A stretch of DNA of 64,000 bases from Chitinophagaceae bacterium. GTDB taxonomy: Bacteria > Bacteroidota > Bacteroidia > Chitinophagales > Chitinophagaceae. Location: assembly GCA_024707305.1 (NCBI GenBank), contig JANPZZ010000017.1, positions 1-64,000 on the forward strand, given 5' to 3'. A model generated the notes under the pieces. That model was given only the letters and a program-made list of their open reading frames with translations, had not been told where the DNA came from and made no database searches. Of this stretch, positions 56,215-64,000 are shown piece after piece. The position numbers and the translations under genes are program-made. Each line of letters starts with the position of its first letter. The stretch's first letter is position 1.

Positions 56215-56916
56215 TTCGCCGGTTATAAAATTGTTTTTAATAAGCATCAGTGCTGCTTCAGCCACATCTTTTCCTGTTCCTTCACGGCGCAACGGGATAC
56301 GATTATTAATGTTGTTTTGCGCCTGTTCTTCACTCAAATAGTCCTGGAACCGTGTACGTATGACGCCTGGTGAAATACAATTAACTTTTATATTATCAGC
56401 CGACAACTCCAACGCCATTGATCTACACATTTGTGGCAGTGCTCCTTTCACCACAGAGTAAGCGATTGCATTTCGCACACCGCGAATTCCAGCGGCAGAC
56501 GATATTATTACAATATTGCCTTCTTGTTTTTCTTTCATGCCTGGCACTACTGCTCTGCTGATATTAAAGAGCGCATGAATATGGATATCGAATGCATGGT
56601 GCCAGGTGTCACTATTCACTTCAAGCAGGCTGCCCGGTGCAGCCCCACCCGCACAATGGATAAAGATATCGATTGATCCCATTTCCTGCAGTACCGCAGC
56701 TACAGCATTTTCGCAGGATGCTGAAGTATGCAAATCGGCCTGCACTGCAAGAAAGCGAACACCCAGTCGTTTTATACTTTCTTTTGTTTCCTCATTGGGT
56801 GGGTTTCGTGCAATAACAGCGATGTGTGCCCCTCCCTGCGCCAATAACAAGGCAATTTCGCGGCCAATGCCATGCGTGCCGCCTGTAATCAATGCAACTT
56901 TATCTTTTGTTTCCAT
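56210..56916 (-). pseudogene. Short-chain dehydrogenase/reductase, C-terminally truncated
   Basis: METKDKVALITGGTHGIGRE gives the NAD(P) site TGxxxGIG, IFIHCAGGAAPG the NAG-like motif, IVIISSAAG the catalytic Ser strand and AYSVVKG the YxxxK pair. The family normally ends ...FITGE followed by ~12 residues with VDGG. Here FITGE is followed directly by antisense GH20 DNA; the frame runs on to 56080 by chance. The start at 56916 excludes an unrelated extension. Lost residues form part of the dimer interface, so function is doubtful. Confidence 0.72.
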
Positions 56917-57146
56917 CGTTGATTTTGAATAATCAATAGCAATTTTGATCCGGAACAAATACAGATCCTCTATCGGTATTGAAAGTCCAAGGTAGAAAGT
57001 GCGGCTGGAAGGGGAGTACTTGCTTTTAACCAATCAATCCGGTATTTTATCTTCAGCAAGTTTTCAGGTCGTACATTAGCCCTTTCGTACGGTCAAACGC
57101 ACAAACACTAACTTTGAGCAGTTTTGCTATATTTTAATCCTCGCAT

Positions 57147-59441
57147 ATGTTTAAAAAGTCTCTCGTCGCTTTAGTCACAATAATTTCTATCCAGGGTTCA
57201 TGGGCGCAGAAAAAAACATTTGAACCTGTTGATTATGTCAATATCCTCATGGGTACCGACTCGAAATACAGCCTCTCCAATGGAAACACATACCCCGCAA
57301 TCGGGTTGCCCTGGGGCATGAATATCTGGACACCACAAACCGGGAAGAATGGCGACGGCTGGCAATACACGTATTCAGCAGAGAAAATCAGGGGATTTAA
57401 ACAAACCCACCAGCCTTCACCGTGGATGAATGATTACGGTATGTTCTCACTAATGCCCGTAACCGGCAAAGGAGTTGCAGAGCAGGAAAAACGTGCAAGC
57501 TGGTTTTCACATAAAACAGAAGTTGCGAAACCTTATTATTATAGCGTCTATCTCGCCGATCATGACGTTACCACGGAAATCGCTCCAACCGAAAGAGCAG
57601 CCATCTTCCGATTTACATTTCCTCAAACAGATAGCGCCTTTGTGGTGATCGATGCTTTCGATAAAGAATCGTTTGTACAGATCATTCCGGAGAAACAACA
57701 AATCGTTGGATATTCTACTAAATACAGTCGTGGTAATCTCAAGAATTTCAAAAATTATTTTATCATTCAATTCGATCAGCCTTTCACAAGCGCTGGTTGC
57801 TGGACAGAAAATGAATTGCTTCGAAATGATTTGAGTTTATCGAATGATAAAAACAGTGGCGCCATTGTAGGATTCTCTATCCAGACAAGAGGGCAACAGG
57901 TTCACGCACGCGTGGCATCTTCTTTTATCAGCGCAGAACAGGCAGCCATCAACCTTCGGGAGTTGGGCAGTGATAATTTCGAGCAGGTAAAACAAAAAAG
58001 GTCGCGATGTCTGGAATAAAACCCTGGGACGACTGCAGGTGGAGAGTGATAATATCGACCAGCTTCGCACATTTTACTCATGTCTTTACAGAATGGTGTT
58101 TTTTCCAAACAAATTGTATGAAATTGATGCTGCGGGCAACATCATGCACTGGAGTCCTTACAATGGAAAAGTTCTTCCCGGATATATGTTTGCCGGTACT
58201 GGCTTCTGGGATACGTTTCGCGCACTGTATCCTTTTCTGAATCTCGTTTACCCTTCCATCAATAAAGAAATGCAGGAAGGCCTCATCAATGATTTCAAAG
58301 AAGGCGGCTTCCTTCCCGAATGGAGCAGCCCCGGTTTTGCAGATATCATGGTTGGTAATAATTCTGCTTCCGTGGTTGCTGATGCATACATTAAAGGATT
58401 GCGGGGTTATGATATCAATAAACTGTATGAAGCATTACAACACGGCGCCAACAACGAAGGTCCGATGACTGCAGTGGGACGTAAAGGTGTGCAATATTAT
58501 AATGAACTCGGATATGTTCCCTACGATGTAAAGATCAATGAAAATGCCGCGCGTACACTCGAGTATGCTTACGACGATTTCACGATCTATCAATTAGCGA
58601 AAGCACTTAATCGCCCCGCAGAAGAAATTGCACTTTATAAAAAGCGTAGCCTGAACTATAAAAATCTTTTTGACCCGCAACATAAATTGATGCGTGGAAA
58701 AAATAAAGATGGGAAGTTCCAGGAGCCCTTTAATCCATTGAAATGGGGTGATGCATTTACGGAAGGCAATAGCTGGCACTATAGCTGGAGTGTTTTTCAC
58801 GACATCCAGGGGTTGATTGATTTGATGGGTGGTAAAAAAGATTTTATTACCATGCTCGATTCAGTATTTGTGATGCCACCATTATTTGACGATACTTATT
58901 ATGGCGGCGTGATTCACGAGATTCGCGAAATGCAGATCATGAACATGGGACAATATGCCCACGGCAACCAACCCATTCAACACATGATTTATCTCTATAA
59001 CTACGGCGGCGAACCCTGGAAAACACAATACTGGGCACGTGAAGTAATGGATAAACTGTACACCTCAGCTCCTGACGGTTATTGTGGTGATGAAGACAAT
59101 GGGCAAACATCTGCCTGGTATGTCTTTCTCTGCCTTAGGTTTTTATCCTGTATGCCCCGGTACGGATCAATATGTACTGGGCTCACCATTGTTTAAAAAA
59201 GTGACGGTTACGTTGGAGAACGGAAAACAGTTGCAGATCGCTGCGCCTGACAATGCAAGCGACAAACGATATGTAAAATCGCTGAAAGTAAATGACCGCC
59301 TTCATGCTAAAAACTGGATCAGTCACTCAGAAATTTTGAAAGGGATGAAACTTCAGTTCAGCATGAGTGCCACCCCCCGAAAAAACAAGAGGCACCGGCG
59401 ACAATGATGTTCCCTATTCTCTCTCAAGGGACGATAAGTGA
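57147..59441 (+). CDS. GH92-family alpha-mannosidase-like glycosidase, exported
   Basis: After a signal peptide (LVALVTIISIQGSWAQ) come the N-terminal beta-sandwich (DYVNILMGTDSKYSLSNGNTYPAIGLPWGMNIWTPQTG) and the (alpha/alpha)6 domain (FAGTGFWDTFRALYPFLNLVYP, GGFLPEWSSPGFADIMVGNN, EGNSWHYSWSVFHDIQGLIDLMGG, EDNGQTSAWY). These match GH92 calcium-dependent exo-mannosidases. About 760 residues. Indels near 58005, 59130 and 59380; the corrected end is DVPYSLSRDDK at 59441. It would release mannose from host or fungal glycans. A terminator follows. Confidence 0.9.
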
Positions 59442-59520
59442 ATCAAAAGTTCAAACGATAGCGTAAAAACTTCGCATCACAAGTTTTAAGCTATCATTGA
59501 AGTATGTCCACAAAAAACAT

Positions 59521-59556
59521 TTTTTAGCAGGGCCTTTTTAAAGGCCCTGCTAAAAA
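59521..59556. terminator. Bidirectional terminator
   Basis: TTTTTAGCAGGGCCTTT and AAGGCCCTGCTAAAAA pair almost fully around a short loop. It lies between GH92 and the convergent reductase gene. Confidence 0.9.
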
Positions 59557-59596
59557 ATTATTTTTCAAGTTTTCTCAACTCATTTTCAATATATGA

Positions 59597-60161
59597 TTAC
59601 ACTGGTATTTCATGCAATGGCTGGCAATAATGTATTACAGCGCCAGCAAGAATTTTGGTGTTTACCAGTTTCAGTGTGATTTTTTCCGTAATGTTTTTAA
59701 ATAAGGGCAATCCGTGGCCCGCAATCACCGGATGAATGCAGAGTTGAAATTCGTCGATTAAGTGAAGACCGGTGAGTTGTGCTATCAAGGAAGGACTACA
59801 GACAAAAACCTCCCTGTCGTTGCGGCCATCCTGTATAAAATCGTGCACTGTTTCTTCCAGCGATTTAGTTGCAAGACTTGCACTGGCCCAGTCCACATTT
59901 TTAAGTGTATGGGAGAAAACAATTTTAGGAGTCTGATTAATCGCTTTGGCAAAGTTGTCCATGTCTTTCCACTCCTGATGGCTGATTGATGAACGGTCTC
60001 CAGTATTCCATCAGGTGATAAGTGGTACGGCCATACAGCAACGTGTCGGCATTGCGAACCAAATCTGCATAATGATCATGGATTTCCTTTCCGGCGATAA
60101 CTACGTCGTGATCGCAATAACCGTCGAGTGTGAGGTTGATAGCAGCAATTATTTTACTCAT
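59597..60161 (-). CDS. Dihydrofolate reductase-like (RibD C-terminal) protein
   Basis: The ~187-residue protein starts MSKIIAAINLTLDGYCDHD and has ADTLLYGRTTYHLMEYW, FSHTLKNVDWASASL and LIDEFQLCIHPVIAGHGLPLF, the blocks of the YwjB/YyaP DHFR-like family. One indel near 59955. These proteins bind NADPH, but their substrates are mostly unknown. It lies 27 bases after the GNAT gene, in one operon with it. Confidence 0.87.
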
Positions 60162-60187
60162 GGGGTTGTTTTTATATAACAACAGCA

Positions 60188-60622
60188 TTATCGTTTCATA
60201 CGAAGCAGGGGATAATCTCGTCCCTGGTCATCTTTCTCCGTTCGTTCTATAATCTGAAAACCATTTTTCAGGTAGAAAGAAAGTGCTTTGTTGTTTTGTT
60301 CATTTACATCGAGTTTATCAGCCTTCAATGCTTCAATTGCAAAATGCAGCAACTTTTTTCCAAGCCCTTTCCCCATACTGGCGGGATCGAGAAAAAGCAT
60401 TTCTATTTTTTGATTGGCCACGCCTACAAAACCGAGTACTATATTTTCTTCCATTAAGCAATAAACCTGAAACGCACTGAAATCAATCGTTGCTACGAGC
60501 TTTTTGATTTCAGCAAAATCCGCTGGCTTTAAAAAGTTGTGCGTTGCCAGCACGGATCGTTCCCAAACGTCCAGGATTTGTGGGCGTAATTCGGGCGAGT
60601 AGGGGATGATGGATTGAGGCAT
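60188..60622 (-). CDS. GNAT-family N-acetyltransferase
   Basis: The intact 144-residue protein starts MPQSIIPYSPELRPQILDVWERSV. The acetyl-CoA loop is MLFLDPASMGKGLGKKLLHFAI, and DVNEQNNKALSFYLKNGFQII is the usual C-terminal block. The substrate is unknown. Probably co-transcribed with the reductase. Confidence 0.92.
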   Translation of the reverse strand: MPQSIIPYSPELRPQILDVWERSVLATHNFLKPADFAEIKKLVATIDFSAFQVYCLMEENIVLGFVGVANQKIEMLFLDPASMGKGLGKKLLHFAIEALKADKLDVNEQNNKALSFYLKNGFQIIERTEKDDQGRDYPLLRMKR

Positions 60623-60739
60623 CGTTTAATGTGGTTTTAAGTAGACGGTGAATCAGCTTCAAAATGTCGCCGGGCAAAATTTAAAAAAAAACGATTCGTT
60701 TTCGATGAGGAAACAGTATCAACTGTTTGAACTTCTTTA

Positions 60740-61042
60740 TTAACTGTCGGAAACGCCGGACCCCATACTGTCTTCCCCGATCTGTTCTGCGAGACCGATG
60801 AGTATACCTTCAGGCCCACGTATATAACAAAGCCGGTAGATGTTTTGGTAGTTGACGACATCGGCCATTGCAATTTCAACGCGTTGATTGGCGAGTCCCG
60901 TCACCTGGCCCGACCATTCGCCTTCAATTGTCATACGTCCCTGGAGTGTGAGACCCAGTTCTGTAAAGAAATCAATCGCTGTATCGAGCGATTCCACTAC
61001 GATGCCAACATTGTCCATTCGTAAGAGGTTGGGTGTCGCCAT
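60740..61042 (-). pseudogene. VOC-family glyoxalase-like protein with internal deletion
   Basis: The 100-residue frame starts TPNLLRMDNVGIVVESLDTAIDFFTELGLTL, then GRMTIEGEWSGQVTGLANQRVEIAM. This is followed at once by DVVNYQNIYRLCYIRGPEGILIGLAEQIG. In the family about 55-60 residues (the MVTPDG...LSRF region and the second paired module) lie between these blocks. The junction is in frame. Half of the metal-site module is gone, so the product is probably inactive. This could be a real deletion or an assembly join. Confidence 0.65.
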
Positions 61043-61053
61043 ATAGTAAGGTT

Positions 61054-61722
61054 TTAGCGTTGTGGTGAATGACTGATTCCTAAAGTAAGTTCCTGTTCTC
61101 TACTGAGCGGCTCGTTGAGGAGTTCCCAGGTATCACGATGGAAGTCCCAGTCATTTTCTGCTACGAGGTAACTCCTTCCATTGTTTTTCCAAAAAATGGA
61201 TTGCGTGCCGCAATCCCCCTGAAAATCGACCCGCACCAGGCAATAGTTTTCAAAATGCTCAATGCTACCGTAGCCTGCGGCGGTGTCTTTAATAATATCG
61301 GGCACACGCGCCGCCGTGCCGGGCGCAGAACCGATCAGGCTGGTCAGGCTTTTCACCTCCGATACTTCCACTTCCAGCCGCGCATCTTTCTCATTTTGCG
61401 AAATGATGCTTTTAGCTTTGCACAAACAAAACCGCAGGGATTGAATACCAGCTTCAGAATCGAGCCCTTCGGTTGCAGCAGTTGGGTTCATGTAGAGCGC
61501 CCAGAAGGGAGTGGAAAGGTTGAGTTTTACGGGAAAGCATAATTCAATTATATACGAGTTTCCGACATTTGGAAAGTCTGCCAAAAACACTTTGGCCGGT
61601 ATATTATCTGAAGAGTGGCTATACCAATGCGCCATCAGTCCTGATACAGCATCAGAAAACTGGTATTCGTAATGGATTTTGCAATTGGGTATTCCGCAAT
61701 GGAGGGTGAGGGTGCTGAGCAT
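61054..61722 (-). CDS. Hypothetical protein
   Basis: I do not recognise this ~222-residue protein. It begins [25 protein letters not shown] exclude the upstream 260 bases, which read as Pro/His/Ser-rich repeat DNA. It has no signal peptide or membrane segment. Alternating hydrophobic strands and single Trp residues suggest a compact beta-rich cytoplasmic domain. It ends 12 bases before the VOC gene start and is likely in its operon. The frame is intact. Confidence 0.6.
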   Translation of the reverse strand: MLSTLTLHCGIPNCKIHYEYQFSDAVSGLMAHWYSHSSDNIPAKVFLADFPNVGNSYIIELCFPVKLNLSTPFWALYMNPTAATEGLDSEAGIQSLRFCLCKAKSIISQNEKDARLEVEVSEVKSLTSLIGSAPGTAARVPDIIKDTAAGYGSIEHFENYCLVRVDFQGDCGTQSIFWKNNGRSYLVAENDWDFHRDTWELLNEPLSREQELTLGISHSPQR

Positions 61723-61744
61723 TCCGTAAAAATAGAGAAAAGGG

Positions 61745-61918
61745 GGAGACGGCGGATGGGGGATGGGAGATGGAGGATGGAGGATGGTGGATGGTGGATG
61801 GTGGATGGGAGATGGTGGATGGAGGATGGAGGATGGTGGATGGGATGGAGGATGGAGGATGGAGGATGGTGGATGGGAGATGGAGGATGGGAGATGGTGG
61901 ATGGGAGATGGTGGGGGA
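61745..61918. repeat. Long heptamer array, family B (GGATGGN)
   Basis: About 24 consecutive heptamers GGATGGA, GGATGGT or GAGATGG fill 61745-61918, directly at the 5' end of the hypothetical gene. The minus strand encodes a Pro/His/Ser-rich string that is not a protein. Confidence 0.9.
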
Positions 61919-61927
61919 TCTAAAAAA

Positions 61928-61954
61928 GAAAAGCTCCTTTTTAAGGAGCTTTTG
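61928..61954. terminator. Hairpin with flanking A and T runs
   Basis: AAAAGCTCCTT and AAGGAGCTTTT pair around TTT. Next to it lies a tRNA-3'-end-like sequence (61955-61985). The bases from there to 62219 hold no gene that I can see. Confidence 0.8.
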
Positions 61955-61985
61955 CGGACCGGACGGTTATCGAACCTATCCATTA
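61955..61985 (-). other. tRNA 3'-end-like fragment, possible att remnant
   Basis: Read on the minus strand the bases are GGATAGGTTCGATAACC followed by GTCCGGTCCGC, with TTCGA in a T-loop-like position and a GC-rich acceptor-like end followed directly by a terminator. It resembles the 3' part of a tRNA-Asp-like gene. The T stem does not pair well and the 5' half is absent, so this is tentative. Confidence 0.3.
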
Positions 61986-62219
61986 ATATTATTCTAAATC
62001 AATTTCTTACAAACTTTATCGAAATTGTACTCACTGAATCACTCACTATTCTTCAACTATTTTAGTAACTGCAAATCGGAAACGAAATTAGGCAATTTCA
62101 ATTCAAATATCAATAGCGATACTATTCAATTTGTGTAAAGGAAATACGAACCGTCAAGGGTATAATAAGGTATAATAAATGGAGCCATCCTACCGCCGGA
62201 AATATCTTCTAACGGTGAA

Positions 62220-63077
62220 TTATTGATCAAGCAATCCTTTCCGGATTTCTGAAATCATCGTCATATTTTCCTGTACAGTATTGTTGAAGTATGCTGTCAT
62301 AATCGCACCAATGTCACTATAATCTACATTGGCGCTATTACGTTCCAAAATTCCATCTATAAGCTGAAACAAGGCATCATCTTTAATAACGATTTTTCGC
62401 ATTTCTCTTCCCATTACCCTGGCTGCCACATGCAACAGGTCAGTGTTGTCACCTGTAAAAAGATCGAAATGATTTTCCCAGATTTCGTTATCCTGCATGG
62501 AAAAATAGTGATGGAGAATGTCGCTGATATCAAGGATATCATCTCTGCGCTTTTCCGGCCGGTCGTTCCAAGCCAGTAGTTTGAGAATAACAATTCCTGG
62601 TAGTGTACAAAATTTGAACTGGTGTTTTCCTTCCAGGTTCATTTCTGGCAGGCCGGCGAAATAGATTTCAGCAAAGCCTGGTACATGGACGGTGGTATAA
62701 CCTGTTCCTTCCACAGTAACTTTGCGGTCTTCATCTTCAATAGCTCCGAAGGGAAGCAGATCTACCTGCATCCTTTCTTTATAGATCAGCACGAATGCAT
62801 TTTCTGCTGATGGCTGAAAGCCTTTTTCTTTGACGAGATAGGCTTTTAATTGTTCATAGACACCTTTATCATTTATGAGGACGGCAAAGTCAACATCTTT
62901 GGTGGCCCTCCCGGGTCTTTTTAAATGAATGCCGCTTATCCACACATCGCGGGCAGTAGCACCGACGAGATAGTAATCTAACCCGAATTTGGCGAACCCT
63001 TCTTCCAGATCTGTCAGCAGTAAAGAGATCAACGGGTTTTGCCTGATTTGATCATAATTTATTTTGTAAGTACTCAT
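62220..63077 (-). CDS. AbiEii-family nucleotidyltransferase toxin
   Basis: The intact 285-residue protein has the AbiEii (DUF1814-like) pattern: YYLVGATARDVWISG with the G-[AG]-T/S segment, RATKDVDFAVLI with the metal-binding DVDF acids, and VILKLLAWNDRPEKRRDDILDISDIL with the Lys and Asp motifs. Known relatives transfer nucleotides, for example to tRNA acceptor stems, and stop growth. Its ATG overlaps the antitoxin stop (ATGA), the classical arrangement of AbiE (type IV) systems. Confidence 0.85.
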   Translation of the reverse strand: MSTYKINYDQIRQNPLISLLLTDLEEGFAKFGLDYYLVGATARDVWISGIHLKRPGRATKDVDFAVLINDKGVYEQLKAYLVKEKGFQPSAENAFVLIYKERMQVDLLPFGAIEDEDRKVTVEGTGYTTVHVPGFAEIYFAGLPEMNLEGKHQFKFCTLPGIVILKLLAWNDRPEKRRDDILDISDILHHYFSMQDNEIWENHFDLFTGDNTDLLHVAARVMGREMRKIVIKDDALFQLIDGILERNSANVDYSDIGAIMTAYFNNTVQENMTMISEIRKGLLDQ

Positions 63078-64000
63078 CGTAAACTTTTTTCTGCGGTTTC
63101 TGTTAACCTCCTGTCACCTTCGCTTACCAAGTCAGCGTAAACCAGTATTGGCGGGACAGTTGTTTCATAGCCAGGAACATCCTCCCAGAATTTTCGGTAG
63201 ACAGTTACCGGTCCATTGTCTTCTGGGAACAGCTTGTACTTTTTGATCATCTCCAAGCGGGTCTCTGCTGTGTATATTGTGAACTTTCCAGGCTGAAGAT
63301 AGTCAGTCAATATATTAGCCGCCGGTTCTCCGCCCCATCTTGTTTTATTGAGTATAATTGGTATGTCTTTCCATCGCAAATAATCATTTTTGTCGACAAA
63401 ATCGAACCTGCCTATCAGCAGGTCGGGTTGAAGTTTCTCTTTGTAAGCCGTTATCCATTTATCCAATAGCTTTTTTTGTTCTGCATCTTGTACCTTTTTT
63501 TATCCAGTTGTACAATAAATCCCATATCCTTTAAACCTGTCATCACGTAATTGATGTTACCAAGTCCGACTGCTAGTCTTTCCGCTATTTCCCGGTAAGG
63601 CAGGTTGATGAATTCTTCGGCCAGCAAAAACTGGAATACTACTCGCAGGCCTGTCTTTGTAAAGGCGCGGTTACGATCAGTGTTGATTCTGGGAAGTGGC
63701 GGCTGGGTATCGATGCAGATATAGGTTCCTTTTTCTTTAAAGAAAATATTACCATTGGCTTCAAGGTAAGCGATGTTCAGGTGCCGCAATTCTTCCTTTA
63801 TTTTCGGAAAAATACGGTATGCTACGATCATAAGGGGGGCATGTCTTTTGGCCAAGTGTTGCAGGTCAGGCAGCTGGTGATGACGAAGCTCGGTTTTTAC
63901 TTCAACGTTAAAAGTCAGTTTATGCCCCTCGAAGGTCAGGATAAGTCTCCCGTCCAGTTCAGGAATGTGCGCAGGCTTCCAATCCCATTTTACATTAGCT
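63074..64000 (-). CDS. AbiEi-type antitoxin (5' end beyond the window)
   Basis: The frame is open from the window edge. The leading part, DGRLILTFEGHKLTFNVEVKTELRHHQ, looks like a small nuclease-like beta sheet with an ExK pair. HAPLMIVAYRIFPKIKEELRHLNIAYLEANGNIFF follows, then a winged-helix region (TKTGLRVVFQFLLAEEFINLPYREIAERLAVGLGNINYVMTGLKDMGFI). Beyond an indel near 63480, a C-terminal half has KWITAYKEKLQPDLLIGRFDF and GGEPAANILTDYL. The latter is the AbiEi antitoxin pattern. It represses its own operon and neutralises the toxin. Confidence 0.8.

Noticed and set aside
61722..61983. Proline/serine/histidine-rich N-terminal extension of the hypothetical protein
   Set aside because: It is only the GGATGGN heptamer array read on the minus strand; plus-strand frames across it are equally open. 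The natural start is the Met at 61722.

Overview
The window comes from a member of the Bacteroidota, most likely Chitinophagaceae or a close relative. The evidence is: type IX secretion (T9SS) genes, a gliding-motility-type C-terminal domain, promoters with the Bacteroidota -7 element TAnnTTTG (before rpsU, the tRNA cluster, rplK, rpoB and ispD), and the order rpsU - xerC - hpf - tRNA-Thr/Tyr/Gly/Thr - tuf - tRNA-Trp - secE - nusG - rplK/A/J/L - rpoB - rpoC. Family assignments rest on motifs and remembered family architecture; no database search was possible.

Layout. 1-0.9 kb: 3' end of a large T9SS cargo protein. 1-8.6 kb: cyanophycin synthetase (cphA, minus), then an S10 peptidase, a Tat-exported class V aminotransferase, cyanophycinase (cphB) and an SGNH hydrolase (plus). 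8.7-10.6 kb: a truncated alpha/beta hydrolase and tyrS. 10.9-17 kb: a PorV/PorQ-like protein and a very large PorU-type (C25) protease. 17-20.5 kb: an overlapping minus-strand operon of a PMT/GT39-like membrane protein, a PmtA-like methyltransferase and a membrane sulfatase/phosphotransferase. 20.7-40 kb: ribE, then the translation/transcription superoperon, interrupted by an LtaS-like enzyme between nusG and rplK and by a helix-hairpin-helix protein (opposite strand) between rplL and rpoB. 40-46 kb: Skp/OmpH-like protein, APC permease, isoaspartyl peptidase (a possible third cyanophycin step) and ispD. 45-51.4 kb: acetyltransferase, M1 peptidase, exopolysaccharide-initiating sugar transferase and a Gfo/Idh oxidoreductase. 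51.4-64 kb: an accessory-looking stretch with dense repeats, a small HTH protein, VOC and isochorismatase-like enzymes, a dgoK remnant, a truncated GH20 joined tail-to-tail to a truncated SDR, GH92, small enzymes, and at the right edge an AbiE-type (type IV) toxin-antitoxin operon.

Two properties cut across the window. First, about half of the genes carry single-base indels, including rpoB, tuf, secE, rplA, nusG and tyrS, which cannot all be broken in a living cell. I treat these as sequence errors and annotate whole genes across the frame changes. Second, many intergenic gaps hold arrays of short (7-10 nt) words whose complement follows nearby, so each array can fold into a long hairpin. At least seven word families appear in about a dozen gaps. 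This hairpin-array system is the most striking structure that ordinary gene annotation does not explain. A conserved core lies between two arm pairs that flank the truncated hydrolase.
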